Assembly: GCF_025566885.1 (NCBI RefSeq)
Contig: NZ_JAOQJQ010000004.1
Coordinates: 186,001 to 250,000, forward strand
Length of the DNA: 64,000 bases
Source: Brotonthovivens ammoniilytica
Lineage (GTDB): Bacteria > Bacillota > Clostridia > Lachnospirales > Lachnospiraceae
Reading direction: 5' to 3'
The position numbers and the translations under genes are program-made. The first letter of the stretch is position 1. Every line of letters begins with the position of its first letter. The notes under the pieces were generated by a model. That model saw nothing but the letters and a program-made list of their open reading frames with translations, did not search any database and was not told where the DNA came from. Below are positions 28,602 through 37,875 of the stretch, one piece after another.

Positions 28602-29279
28602 TCAGCATAATTTACTTCCGTTTGCATACAGCTTAAAGCTGCAGTTTAATACTTCCGCCGCTCTTTTTGACATCAGCATACGCTGCAGAAAAATTTCAAA
28701 GTAATCCATAACGGTGCACATGGAATCATCCAGCTCCAAATCCATCTGAATCACCTTCTTTTCTGCATTCACCGTCAGTTTTGAACTTAACGCGGCGTAA
28801 TTTACCCGGTCATGAGCATCAAAACCTGTGATTACTTTATTTCGCACACGGTTTCTGCGCACATCTGTTTTATCCGCCAGAATCAACGCTGCCGATACTA
28901 TGTCAATGGCAGTACCGGTAGCTTCATCATGGTGTCCAATAGCCGCCGCAACAGTAATTGCATCACAAAGAGGCATTCCCAGTTCCTTTAAAATTTGATA
29001 TGCCAGCAGACCTCCGCTGTGGGCATGGTCATGACGGTTAATTCCATTCCCAATATCATGCATATATCCTGCAATTCTGCTAAGTTCAATCTGATGCTTG
29101 TCAAATCCAAGACTTTTTAAAATATCCCCTGCAGTCTCAGCCACTTTCGCCGCATGTTTCCTGGAATGTTCTGTGTAGCCCAAAACGCCTAACACATCGT
29201 TTCCCTTTTCAATCAGCAGATTAATTTCCTCATTTTTCCGAATCTGTTTGTACGTGATCCCTTTTTTATCTTCTTCCAT
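28602..29279 (-). CDS. HD-domain phosphohydrolase
   Basis: A 225-residue cytoplasmic protein with the HD metal motif: H in YTEHSRKHA, HD in GYMHDIGNGINRHDHAHSG, later AAIGHHDE and ILADKTDVRR. Such proteins hydrolyse nucleotides or cyclic dinucleotides; the substrate is unknown. The frame extends 40 codons upstream and into the next gene, but AAAGGAG five bases before the ATG at 29279 fixes the start. It lies 97 bases after the large GTPase gene on the same strand and may be cotranscribed. Confidence 0.87.
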   Translation of the reverse strand: MEEDKKGITYKQIRKNEEINLLIEKGNDVLGVLGYTEHSRKHAAKVAETAGDILKSLGFDKHQIELSRIAGYMHDIGNGINRHDHAHSGGLLAYQILKELGMPLCDAITVAAAIGHHDEATGTAIDIVSAALILADKTDVRRNRVRNKVITGFDAHDRVNYAALSSKLTVNAEKKVIQMDLELDDSMCTVMDYFEIFLQRMLMSKRAAEVLNCSFKLYANGSKLC

Positions 29280-29376
29280 TCCAACTCCTTTCTGCCATAC
29301 AGCACCAGTTTCCAGTATAGCGGCTTTTGTTTCCGGCTGACACCCGGTTTTGGTAAAACCTTCGTAAAATCTCCGG

Positions 29377-32085
29377 TTATAAAAAGTCCTTTTTTCCAAG
29401 CCTTACATCTTCCATAAAACCTTTCAGTTCTTCCGGCAGAGATTGAAATAAAAAGCTGCCGCCAGCCTTCTCCTGTTCAAGATACTGATTTTGAAGCTCT
29501 TTTGCCATGGCTTCTATTTCCTGGTAAAGTCCTAGGGCAGACATTCTTGCGCCCCCCTGCCCCAGAATAATCACCTGCTCTAATGCATCCGAAGTAGCAA
29601 CCGTCACCTGATATTTTCTTCCAATCTCATGAACAGTTTTTTCAATATACTGGTCTGCCGTTTCTGCCTCTCTGGTATAAACAACATGAATGTTGTGATA
29701 CTTCAATATCTCACCGGGATTTCCCTTCACTTTATACGCATCAAAGACAAGAATCAGCGTAACCTGCTTATAGCCCTGGTAATTGCATAAAATATCCATC
29801 AGTTTATTTCTGGCAGCCTCAATGTTCTCCTGGGCCAATTCCTTTAATTCATCCCAGGCAAAAATAATATTATATCCGTCCACAAGAAGATATTCCTTAT
29901 CCCCTGTTTTCCTTTGAGATCTGCCGCCAGAAACTGCAGGCGGAAGCGACGCAGTTTTTTTCTTAAAGGCATTGTGACTCCTCTTAACCGGTCCGTAAGT
30001 ACGCGAAAAAATCTCCTCCAGCTCTTTTTCACTGGCCCAGGAATCCTGCTGACGCTTCTTAAAGTCCGGAACAGCTGCTTTTGATTCCTGTACTGTCTTC
30101 TCCTTCCACACGCTGTCCACATGCATATGCTGCTCCACCTGATCCCAGCTTACATAATATCCGGCTCCATGAGCACAGAATACAGAGCCCGTTGGATGAT
30201 CCGGATCGCTGTCAGCATCATACCCGGCGCCTGCAATCACCTCATCTGCATTATGGCATGGTTCATATCCTTTCAAGCTGCAGAATAAACGGCCGCATCC
30301 TTTTGTGTAAGCCGCCACTTCCGTCATATACCCTTCCATAGCTGCTGCCGGAACCTTTCCGGTAAGAACGGAAACATCTCCTTTATTCTCTGCAGGCAGA
30401 AAGCTTCCATGCATTTTCTGTATATCTGACATGGCCCGTCCAATCATCTGTCCCGGCACTTCCAGACGAAATTCATATACCGGTTCTAGAAGAACAGACT
30501 CCGCCTTCCTTAACCCCTGGCGCAGCGCCCGGTAAGTGGCCTGGCGGAAATCTCCGCCTTCTGTATGCTTTTGATGAGCCCGTCCCGCCGCCAGCGTGAT
30601 TTTCATATCAGTGATCTCAGAACCGGTCAGCACCCCAATATGTTTCTTTTCCTTTAAATGCGTCAAAATCAGCCGCTGCCAGTTTTTGTCCAGTATCTCC
30701 TCACTGCAGTCTGCGGTAAACTCAAGACCGCTTCCCGGGGGAAGAGGTGTCAGAAGAAGGTGAACTTCCGCATAATGACGCAGAGGCTCAAAATGCCCGA
30801 TCCCCTCTACAGTATCTGCAATGGTTTCCTTGTATACAATACTTCCGGCGCCAAAGTCCACATTGATTCCAAACCTCTCTAAAATCAGATTTTTCAGGAT
30901 TTCAATCTGTACCTCTCCCATTACCTGCGCATGAATTTCTCCAAGCTGCTCTTTCCACACAATGTGAAGCAGCGGATCCTCTTCCTCCAGCTGCTTAAGC
31001 TTTAAGTAAACCAAAAAAGGATCAGCCTGAGCCGGAAGCAGAATCTGATACGTCAGTACCGGCTCTAATACCGGAGCAGATGCATTCTCTTCCATCCCCA
31101 GCCCCTCTCCTGCAAAGGTCTTTGTCAGCCCGGTTACCGCACATACAGTTCCTGGTCCTGCCTCCTGCACAGCCTCATAATCAGCACCGGAATAAATCCG
31201 GATCTGATCTGCTTTTTCCTCCCAGGCTGCTTCTAAGGCCGGTTCCTCCTTTTTTCTGTTGGTCAAAGGCATCTTTACCTTTAAGCTTCCACCGGTGATC
31301 TTCATATGGGTCAGCCGGGTTTGCTGGCTGTCTCTGGAGATCTTATACACTCTTGCGCCAAATGTATCCGGATATTTTGGCTCTTCCATATAGCGAACAA
31401 GGCCATCCAGAAATGCCTCCACCCCCTCTAACTTCAGAGCAGAGCCAAAAAAGCAAGGAAACACCTTTCGGGTCAGAATCATTTCTTTTACTGCCGCCGC
31501 TGAAACCGTCCCCTGTTCCAGATACTCCTCCAAAAGCGCCTCATCACAAAGAGCCAGATTTTCCAGAAAATCTGATTCCTTCTGTTCCTGTCCAAAATCA
31601 GTGCATCTCTCATCCAGTCTTTGTTTTAATTCCTTTAATAACGCCTCTTTATCTGTGCCTTTCTGATCCATTTTATTCACAAATAAAAAGACCGGAATCT
31701 GATACTGTTTTAAGAGGTTCCACAGCGTCTGTACATGTCCCTGTACGCCGTCGGCGCCGCTGATCACAAGAATCCCGTAATCAAGCACCCCAAGTGTCCG
31801 TTCCATCTCCGCAGAAAAGTCCACATGCCCCGGCGTATCAAGAAGGGTAATATTCCACGAGCCCAGCTTCATCCGGGCCTCCTTGGAAAAAATAGTAATT
31901 CCCCTTTGCCGCTCCAGATCATACGTATCCAGAAATGCATCTTTATGATCCACTCTTCCGATTTTTCTGATGTTCCCCGCCGAATACAGCATTGCCTCCG
32001 CCAGTGTGGTTTTCCCGGCATCTACATGGGCCAGAATACCCATACAGGCGCGTTTTTCTGATTTATTTTCAGACGTATTTTCCAT
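29377..32085 (-). CDS. Tet(M)/EF-G-like ribosomal GTPase fused to a Rae1/YacP-type NYN endonuclease domain
   Basis: A 902-residue protein. Residues 1 to about 660 are a translational GTPase of the ribosomal-protection type: G1 AHVDAGKTT (about 19-27), RQRGITIFS switch region, G3 DTPGHVDF, G4 NKMD, then EF-G domains II-V (VYKETIADTVEG, FRLEVPGQMIGRAMSDI). A linker follows. Residues about 731-902 resemble B. subtilis Rae1 (YacP): LLVDGYNIIFAW, LVFDAYKVKG, YTREAETADQYIE, VATSDALEQ and GQGGARMSA. Rae1 cuts mRNA in the ribosomal A site, so a GTPase that itself binds there may deliver the nuclease. ATG at 32085 with AAAGGGG upstream. Confidence 0.88.
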   Translation of the reverse strand: MENTSENKSEKRACMGILAHVDAGKTTLAEAMLYSAGNIRKIGRVDHKDAFLDTYDLERQRGITIFSKEARMKLGSWNITLLDTPGHVDFSAEMERTLGVLDYGILVISGADGVQGHVQTLWNLLKQYQIPVFLFVNKMDQKGTDKEALLKELKQRLDERCTDFGQEQKESDFLENLALCDEALLEEYLEQGTVSAAAVKEMILTRKVFPCFFGSALKLEGVEAFLDGLVRYMEEPKYPDTFGARVYKISRDSQQTRLTHMKITGGSLKVKMPLTNRKKEEPALEAAWEEKADQIRIYSGADYEAVQEAGPGTVCAVTGLTKTFAGEGLGMEENASAPVLEPVLTYQILLPAQADPFLVYLKLKQLEEEDPLLHIVWKEQLGEIHAQVMGEVQIEILKNLILERFGINVDFGAGSIVYKETIADTVEGIGHFEPLRHYAEVHLLLTPLPPGSGLEFTADCSEEILDKNWQRLILTHLKEKKHIGVLTGSEITDMKITLAAGRAHQKHTEGGDFRQATYRALRQGLRKAESVLLEPVYEFRLEVPGQMIGRAMSDIQKMHGSFLPAENKGDVSVLTGKVPAAAMEGYMTEVAAYTKGCGRLFCSLKGYEPCHNADEVIAGAGYDADSDPDHPTGSVFCAHGAGYYVSWDQVEQHMHVDSVWKEKTVQESKAAVPDFKKRQQDSWASEKELEEIFSRTYGPVKRSHNAFKKKTASLPPAVSGGRSQRKTGDKEYLLVDGYNIIFAWDELKELAQENIEAARNKLMDILCNYQGYKQVTLILVFDAYKVKGNPGEILKYHNIHVVYTREAETADQYIEKTVHEIGRKYQVTVATSDALEQVIILGQGGARMSALGLYQEIEAMAKELQNQYLEQEKAGGSFLFQSLPEELKGFMEDVRLGKKDFL

Positions 32086-32184
32086 ATGAAAATACCCCTT
32101 TCTACTTATTTTTGATTTGCTTTTTATCATAACACAGAAAGAACTATAAGTCGATAAACCAACCTTTCTCCAGAGTAAAAACAA

Positions 32185-32236
32185 ATATGCCTCCCTCTGC
32201 AGACAGATGTATTTATCTGATACAAGGGAAGCATAT
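32185..32236 (-). terminator. Terminator of lgt
   Basis: A 12-bp near-perfect stem (ATATGCTTCCCT / AGGGAGGCATAT) around a 28-base loop region that can itself pair is followed by TTGTTTTT on the minus strand. Confidence 0.75.
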
Positions 32237-32247
32237 GATTTGCCCTG

Positions 32248-33009
32248 CTATTTATTTTTATTGCATACTGCACTTCTTCTTAAGAGCAGTATCACTCCAA
32301 AGACTGCCACAAATACAGATATAAACTGTGACGTCGACAGCGGGCCAATTGCCCCACGGAGCAGATCTCCTCTGAAAAATTCTATAGTAAATCGTCCGAT
32401 ACTGTATATAATCAGATACAGTGCGCTGATTTTTCCCGGCACCCGGTTCTTTCTTGCAAGAAGACAAAGTACCGCAAAATTAGCAAAATCAAAAATGCTG
32501 GAATACACCTGGGTGGGCACCAGCGCTACCCCGTTTGGTGCAAACGCGGAATCTTTAAATGTGAGAGCCAGAGGACCGCTTGTTTCTATTCCGTAACAGC
32601 AGCCGGCCAGAAAACAACCGATACGCCCAAAGCCCTGGGCAAGGGCAATAGATGGCACAACCAGATCCAGGTATTTCCAAAACTCCAGCTTTTTTACCCG
32701 GCAGAACACATATCCCGCAGCAATTCCCGCAATAATTCCTCCATATACTACAAAGCCGTCAAATACATCCAGCAGCCGGCCGGGATCTGCAATAATTTCA
32801 TCTAAAACAGTAATATAATACAGAACCTTCGCGCCCACAAAGCCAATTACAACGCCCCAGATCAACAATGGAAAAATGTACTGGCTCTCCAGCTTGTATT
32901 TTTTTGCCCGATATTCCGCCATAACATACGCAGCTATAATGCCAATGGCGATCATCAGACCGTATCCGTGAATCGTAAAATTTCCAATTGAAAATAAATC
33001 GTTTTTCAT
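32248..33009 (-). CDS. lgt: Prolipoprotein diacylglyceryl transferase (Lgt)
   Basis: Transfers diacylglyceryl from phosphatidylglycerol to the lipobox cysteine of prelipoproteins at the membrane. The 253-residue polytopic protein starts with FTIHGYGLMIAIGI, carries the central YGGIIAGIAAGY and the signature FGRIGCFLAGCCYG with the essential Arg, and a C-terminal FTIEFFRGD. RBS AAAGGG is 6 bases before the ATG. It is a single-gene unit. Confidence 0.95.
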   Translation of the reverse strand: MKNDLFSIGNFTIHGYGLMIAIGIIAAYVMAEYRAKKYKLESQYIFPLLIWGVVIGFVGAKVLYYITVLDEIIADPGRLLDVFDGFVVYGGIIAGIAAGYVFCRVKKLEFWKYLDLVVPSIALAQGFGRIGCFLAGCCYGIETSGPLALTFKDSAFAPNGVALVPTQVYSSIFDFANFAVLCLLARKNRVPGKISALYLIIYSIGRFTIEFFRGDLLRGAIGPLSTSQFISVFVAVFGVILLLRRSAVCNKNK

Positions 33010-33160
33010 AAAAAACCCTTTCTGTCAGCAAAACGGTTCCTTTTTCGAATCCGCCGTTTTCCCACTGGCACAACTGTATAAACCAGTTTCGTACCACTAA
33101 AATCCTTCTCTCATATTACCCCAGTTTTTTATGATTGACAACCCACAGTTTCTTCCGGCC

Positions 33161-34648
33161 TCATTGTTCCGGGAAATAGTTTTCTAATACTTTTGTATCG
33201 GTTGGTTTTCCAAGACAGGAACCCAGTATCATCAAAATAAGAGATACAACAATCCCAATTACAATCTGATGAAGTTCCATCACCTTTACTCCAAGGGCCA
33301 TGGTTACACAATAACTGACTGTCCCCCCGATCATAGATAAAATTGCGCCTGTACGGTTTGCCTTTCTCCAGAACATGCCCAGCAGAAAAATCCATACAAA
33401 GGCGCTTTCCAGGCCGCCAAAGGCAAACATATTAATTTTCCAGATTACATCCGGCGGTGAAATGGAAATCACAAATATAATCAATCCAATTACAAGGGTG
33501 CAGATCTGGCTGTAAGCAGCTGTCTTTTTCTCTGAGAGAACTTTATTCCGTTTTTCCATCTGCCGCATATAGATATCCTTTACTAAAGACGAGGTGGCTG
33601 TAAGCAGCAGTGAGGACACGGTTGAAATAGATGCAGCAATGGGGCCGATAATGGTAAGTCCGGCCAGCACCGGCTTTAAGGACGCTGCGATTGTCATAGG
33701 CATAATATTATCTACACTGTTCCCGTAGGCTGAGATATCCTCTGTCAGTACTCCCTGGGATAAAACCCCGATAAAATTCATGCCGATATTCATAGCCCCA
33801 ATGACAATGGTTCCTATAAGGATTGCCCGATGAAGGGATTTTGTATCCTTATAACTCATGCACCGCACCACGGACTGGGGTAATCCAATGGTAAAGACTC
33901 CCACAAGCAGCCACTGGGAAATATACAGACTATAGGGCATCTGCCCTCCGGATAATGGTTCTAGCATCTCCGGCTTAAATTCAGAAATATGGTCCATAAT
34001 CGCCGTATACCCGCCCCCGGCATTTAAAACACCAAACAGCAGAATTATCATGCCCGCAAGCATTGCAATGGCACACAGCGCGTCCGTAACTGCCACACCA
34101 CGGAATCCTCCCACTGTAGTATAAATAACGACAATAAGACCAAACAACACCAGACCGGTCATATAGGAGTAACCGGTAACAGCCTGAAAGATTTTGGCCC
34201 CGCCTACAAACTGAGCTACCATAGTAGCACAGAAGAAAATAATGGTAATAACTGCAGACAGACTGGCAAGGGCATCCGACTGATATCGGTGGCGGATCAC
34301 ATCCATAATTGTAACACCGTTAATTTTCCGTGATACAACTGCAACCTTTTTACCCAGAATCCCCAGCACTAGAAATAAAGCCGTTACCTGAACTACAGAC
34401 ATATAAATCCAGCCAAATCCCACACTCCATGCCTGCCCGGGCCCGCCCACAAATGAACTGACAGAACTGTAGGTTGCAACGGTAGTCATGGCCAGCACAA
34501 AACCGCCCAGACTCCTAGAACCGATAAAATATTCCTTTACGAAACCCTCCGAGGCCTGCTTCTTTCTCCGATATCTTATAAAAAGGCTGACCCCCAGCAT
34601 TAAACAGAGGAATAGAAAGATAGGACCAAGCATTACCAGATTATTCAT
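33161..34648 (-). CDS. panF: Sodium/pantothenate symporter (PanF, SSS family)
   Basis: A 495-residue Na+-coupled importer with about 13 membrane segments. The sodium-symporter landmarks are present (YFIGSRSLGGFVLAMTTVA, FVGGPGQAW, TVGGFRGVAVTDA). The paired small YhdT-type protein directly upstream is the usual partner of PanF, which supports pantothenate as substrate. GGAGG lies 9 bases before the ATG, inside the end of the upstream gene; the genes overlap by 8 bases. Confidence 0.88.
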   Translation of the reverse strand: MNNLVMLGPIFLFLCLMLGVSLFIRYRRKKQASEGFVKEYFIGSRSLGGFVLAMTTVATYSSVSSFVGGPGQAWSVGFGWIYMSVVQVTALFLVLGILGKKVAVVSRKINGVTIMDVIRHRYQSDALASLSAVITIIFFCATMVAQFVGGAKIFQAVTGYSYMTGLVLFGLIVVIYTTVGGFRGVAVTDALCAIAMLAGMIILLFGVLNAGGGYTAIMDHISEFKPEMLEPLSGGQMPYSLYISQWLLVGVFTIGLPQSVVRCMSYKDTKSLHRAILIGTIVIGAMNIGMNFIGVLSQGVLTEDISAYGNSVDNIMPMTIAASLKPVLAGLTIIGPIAASISTVSSLLLTATSSLVKDIYMRQMEKRNKVLSEKKTAAYSQICTLVIGLIIFVISISPPDVIWKINMFAFGGLESAFVWIFLLGMFWRKANRTGAILSMIGGTVSYCVTMALGVKVMELHQIVIGIVVSLILMILGSCLGKPTDTKVLENYFPEQ

Positions 34649-34898
34649 CTTTTTCTTCCTCCTCTGTCAAATCAAAATTTTTATAAATTCTTTTTATCAG
34701 CCACCAGACAGCAAGGATAGAAAATATCCAGGTTCCAAGACAGCCTGTAATTGCCCACAACGGCGTATGAAAAAAGGTAATGTCCAGCCTGCTGACTCCA
34801 AAGCCCAAAACACACCAAACTACAATCAACAGAACAAGGACAAAAAAGGTAGCTTTTGCCTCTTTTTTAATCTGTTCAAAAATCTTTTTCTTATTCAT
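34641..34898 (-). CDS. YhdT-family small membrane protein (DUF997)
   Basis: An 85-residue protein with two hydrophobic segments (about 17-35 and 50-72) and an acidic C-terminus. Proteins of this kind sit next to panF in many genomes; no biochemical role is known to me. RBS TGAGG precedes the ATG, and the stop overlaps the panF start, so the two are translationally coupled. Confidence 0.8.
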   Translation of the reverse strand: MNKKKIFEQIKKEAKATFFVLVLLIVVWCVLGFGVSRLDITFFHTPLWAITGCLGTWIFSILAVWWLIKRIYKNFDLTEEEEKDE

Positions 34899-34985
34899 CG
34901 ACTTTTTTCCTCATTTCCAATTAAATTTTATAGTCTAAACCGCTCACCGCTGCTGTTTACTAAATCTTACCACAGCTTTCTGCAG

Positions 34986-35020
34986 AAAAAAACCTCCCAG
35001 AGCCAGAAGTCCTGAGAGGT
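34986..35020 (-). terminator. Terminator at the edge of the mobile element
   Basis: On the minus strand, ACCTCTCAG pairs with CTGGGAGGT (one G-U pair), followed by TTTTTTT. It lies between the end of the integrase gene and the yhdT promoter. It could end the integrase transcript or be the terminator of the chromosomal gene that originally preceded yhdT. Confidence 0.6.
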
Positions 35021-35043
35021 ATTGAAGCGTCCTGCAACGCTGT

Positions 35044-35057
35044 AAATCGTATAAAAT
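35044..35057. other. Candidate element-chromosome junction
   Basis: AAATCGTATAAAAT (ATTTTATACGATTT on the other strand) resembles the T-run, six bases, A-rich pattern that I recall for Tn1549-type integration. It is placed between chromosomal panF-yhdT and the element integrase. Without the other end of the element the exact junction cannot be fixed. Confidence 0.25.
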
Positions 35058-35226
35058 TGTCTGTATCTCGACGATTGATTATCTCTTAGAGAACTGAGGT
35101 GCACGACGTGCTCCTTTGAGACCGTACTGGCGTACAGTTTAGCGCCGGTTTTCCTTGATTTTATGGGCTTTTTGGCCTCTGCCCTCAAATGTTGCCCCAG
35201 TATTTAATCATAAAAATGGGGGCATT

Positions 35227-36438
35227 TTAGACACCAACAGATGGAGCAAATGCAGCATTTACAACACTCAGAAGTTCCTCCGGTTTATTATACTTCACCT
35301 GCGCGTAAATGTCCATAGTCGTCTTACTGTTTTCATGCCCGGCAAGATATTGAACAGTTTTTGGGTCAATGCCTGCATACAGCAGGTTAGTAATATAGGT
35401 GTGACGAAGTTGATGTGGGGTTACATCAAAGTCAATGGCATACACTAACTTCGGGTTATTTTTCTGATGACTGCCAGGGGTAGGCGTTACCGTACACTTC
35501 ACGCACTGGCCATTTACATACTTATAATAGTTATGGGGTTTCGTAGAGCGAACGGTTACATATTTCCATACCCGCTGAAACTGCGAAGATGAAAGAGGAT
35601 TTCCATTTCTGTCAGCAACCACATATTCCGATTCGGTTTTCTCTTTCACTTCCCGCAGGCAGTCTGTCAAACACTTTGGGATCGGAATATCTCTCCGAGC
35701 CGCCTTCGTTTTCAGCGTTGTGGAAATCACCGGCCTGTTATGTTCTGAGCGCCATGCCCTCCGTACAGAGATGTACGGCGTAGGAACATCCAGAAATACG
35801 CAGTCCCATTGCAGTCCCAGAATTTCTTCACGACGCAGGCCGGAATATAAAGCGATCATTATAAAGGTATAGGGCGGAAGCCCTCGGACAGTATCTAAAA
35901 GTAGCTTCACTTGCTCATCCGTCAAGGCATTTATCTTTTTCCCCGGTTTTCCCCCTTTGGCCGAGAGTCCCTCACAGGGATTATATTCAAGTAACTGGCT
36001 TCGCTCTGCCGAATAAAAGACACATTTCAGGAGCATATTTACCTTACTATACAATCCAGCAGATTTTGAAGCCAATGGAATCATCGCAAGCCGAATATCG
36101 TCTGCAGTCACATCCTCAAGATACATATCGCCTAAAGGTTTGACAATATAGTTGTTCATGGTCTGGGTATATCCTCTCAACGTGCCGGAAGATACCTTTG
36201 CCGACTGCATGAGCAACCACTTCTCGCAATACTCTGCCACCGTTGGATGTTTTCTGCGGAAAACCGCCTCCTCTACCTGGCGTCGAGCCTCCATCTCCTT
36301 TAACTGGAGTTCCTCGCAGGTTTCAGCATACAAGTCCACCCTTTTTCCATCGGCATCGGTGATCCGAGTCCTGTAATATTGAATCCCCCTCCGCATGGCA
36401 GTGCCATACCGGGGAACATTTTCTTGTTTTTTCGCCAT
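35227..36438 (-). CDS. Tyrosine integrase, outer copy
   Basis: A 403-residue tyrosine recombinase that would cut and join the element ends. It has an N-terminal arm-binding region, a SAM-like core-binding domain (EYCEKWLLMQSAKVS) and a catalytic domain with Arg in SGLRREEILG, Lys in LKTKAARRD, HQLRHTYITN, the AGHENSKTT histidine and the nucleophile Tyr in MDIYAQV. All catalytic residues are present. It is clearly paralogous to the integrase directly upstream, from which it differs at many positions. RBS AAAGGAA precedes the ATG. An inverted TGCCCC/GGGGCA pair lies just after the stop. Confidence 0.9.
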   Translation of the reverse strand: MAKKQENVPRYGTAMRRGIQYYRTRITDADGKRVDLYAETCEELQLKEMEARRQVEEAVFRRKHPTVAEYCEKWLLMQSAKVSSGTLRGYTQTMNNYIVKPLGDMYLEDVTADDIRLAMIPLASKSAGLYSKVNMLLKCVFYSAERSQLLEYNPCEGLSAKGGKPGKKINALTDEQVKLLLDTVRGLPPYTFIMIALYSGLRREEILGLQWDCVFLDVPTPYISVRRAWRSEHNRPVISTTLKTKAARRDIPIPKCLTDCLREVKEKTESEYVVADRNGNPLSSSQFQRVWKYVTVRSTKPHNYYKYVNGQCVKCTVTPTPGSHQKNNPKLVYAIDFDVTPHQLRHTYITNLLYAGIDPKTVQYLAGHENSKTTMDIYAQVKYNKPEELLSVVNAAFAPSVGV

Positions 36439-36511
36439 GATTTCAGTTCCTTTCTATTTAATATGTATTTCAGCGCCGATACCTTCTTTATACTGAAAAA
36501 TCATGGCTCTA

Positions 36512-36525
36512 TCAAAGGTGCGATT
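36512..36525 (-). repeat. 14-bp copy of the excisionase gene 3' end
   Basis: TCAAAGGTGCGATT is identical to 37876-37889, where it encodes the last codons and stop of the excisionase gene (S-H-L-stop). Here it sits 74 bp before the outer integrase with no excisionase gene, so it looks like the remnant left by loss of one xis copy. Confidence 0.6.
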
Positions 36526-36537
36526 CTGGGAAACGCA

Positions 36538-36563
36538 AAGGGCGGGGAACACTCCCCGCCCTT
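36538..36563 (-). terminator. Hairpin after the inner integrase
   Basis: AAAGGGCGGGGA pairs with TCCCCGCCCTT around a 3-base loop, between the two integrase genes, 18 bases after the stop of the inner one. The T run after it on the minus strand is short. Confidence 0.6.
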
Positions 36564-36581
36564 TGTACGTTTTCCGTCAAA

Positions 36582-37814
36582 TTATTGTGCCGCTTCGTAT
36601 TCACCGCCATCCCATTCTGCAAAGGCTCCGCTTAAAACTCCTGCCAGTTGCTCCGGCTTGTTGTACTTTACCTTCGCATAAATGTCCATCGTGATCTTAC
36701 TGCTCTCATGGCCAGCCAAGTATTGAACTGTTTTCGGGTCTACCGAAGCATGAATCAAATTTGTGATGTAGGTATGACGAAGCATGTGTGGCGTAACCTC
36801 AAAATCCAAGCTATATACCACATGACCATTGTTCCGTGCTTTTTCACCCAGCTTCGGGTAAAGCATATACTTCACATATTTCCCGTCCACAAGTTTGCGA
36901 GCTATCCTCGGTTTTGCTGTCCGTGTCACGATATACTGCCAAAGCCGCTTAAACTGCGTATAAGACAACGGCTCTCCATCCTGGTTGGCAATTACATAGT
37001 CTGATGTCGATTTTTTCTTTGCCGCTTTCAAGCACTCTGCCAAACGATCCGGGAGAGGGATATTCCGCTCCGCAGCCTTCGTTTTTAACTCTGTGAGAAT
37101 GACCGGCCTATTATGTTCCGTGTGCCACGCCCGCCGGACCGTCAAATACGGCGCATCTGTATCCAGATATACCGAATCCCATTGCAGTGCAAGGATTTCT
37201 TCCCGCCGCAGCCCGGCATACAGGCCAATCATCACAAATACATAGGGCGGCAACCCACGAATGGCGTCCAAAAGCCGTTCTACCTGTTCATCCGTCAAAG
37301 CCTGCCGCTCCTCCTGCGGAACGCCTCCGCCTTTTGCCTCAAGGTATATCGTCGGGTTTGTATCAATCACATGGCTCTCCTTGGCCGCCCGGAAAATAGA
37401 CTTGTAGAGGATTACCACGGACTTATATACTGAAGCCGACTTTTTAGAGACTGGCACAAGGGCAACCTGGATGTCATCCAGGGTTACATCGGCCATTCGT
37501 TTCTCACCCAGCTCCTTGATAATATGCCGCCGCACCTTGGATGTATAATCAATCAATGTGGTGGCACGGATATGGACGGACTGCATCAGAAGCCACTTTT
37601 CACAATACTCGGCGACCGTGGGGGATTTACGCCGGAATGTGGCGTTGTCGATTTGCTCAAGAGCCGCCATTTCCTTGTCGTAAACTTCCTCGCGGGTTTT
37701 TCCGTAAAGAATCACCCGTTTGCCATCTGCGTCCTCAATATCTGTTTTGTAATACTCATGCCCATTTATCTGGACTTTGCTGTACCTGGGAATTCGTTTT
37801 CTTTTTGCTGCCAT
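36582..37814 (-). CDS. Tyrosine integrase, inner copy
   Basis: A 410-residue paralogue of the outer integrase with the same layout: VAEYCEKWLLMQSVHIR core-binding domain, catalytic Arg in AGLRREEILA, LKTKAAERN, HMLRHTYITN, AGHESSKIT and Tyr in MDIYAKV. All catalytic residues are intact. GGAGG lies before the ATG. Its close link to the excisionase gene (62 bases) suggests this is the integrase that pairs with it. Confidence 0.92.
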   Translation of the reverse strand: MAAKRKRIPRYSKVQINGHEYYKTDIEDADGKRVILYGKTREEVYDKEMAALEQIDNATFRRKSPTVAEYCEKWLLMQSVHIRATTLIDYTSKVRRHIIKELGEKRMADVTLDDIQVALVPVSKKSASVYKSVVILYKSIFRAAKESHVIDTNPTIYLEAKGGGVPQEERQALTDEQVERLLDAIRGLPPYVFVMIGLYAGLRREEILALQWDSVYLDTDAPYLTVRRAWHTEHNRPVILTELKTKAAERNIPLPDRLAECLKAAKKKSTSDYVIANQDGEPLSYTQFKRLWQYIVTRTAKPRIARKLVDGKYVKYMLYPKLGEKARNNGHVVYSLDFEVTPHMLRHTYITNLIHASVDPKTVQYLAGHESSKITMDIYAKVKYNKPEQLAGVLSGAFAEWDGGEYEAAQ

Positions 37815-37875
37815 TTTTCTACCTCCAAATGCAATCGGTGTTGTATCTTTGTTTTACCAAAACCGCACGATTTGC

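Noticed and set aside
29377..32085. Tetracycline-resistance gene
   Set aside because: The GTPase is of the Tet(M)/EF-G type, but it lies in chromosomal context, has diverged loops and carries a nuclease domain; resistance cannot be claimed.
34967..35188. 73-residue minus-strand open frame at the element edge
   Set aside because: It crosses the terminator hairpin and the likely junction, has no RBS and no recognisable features.
34960..35226. tRNA gene as integration site
   Set aside because: No cloverleaf or T-loop sequence could be found on either strand.
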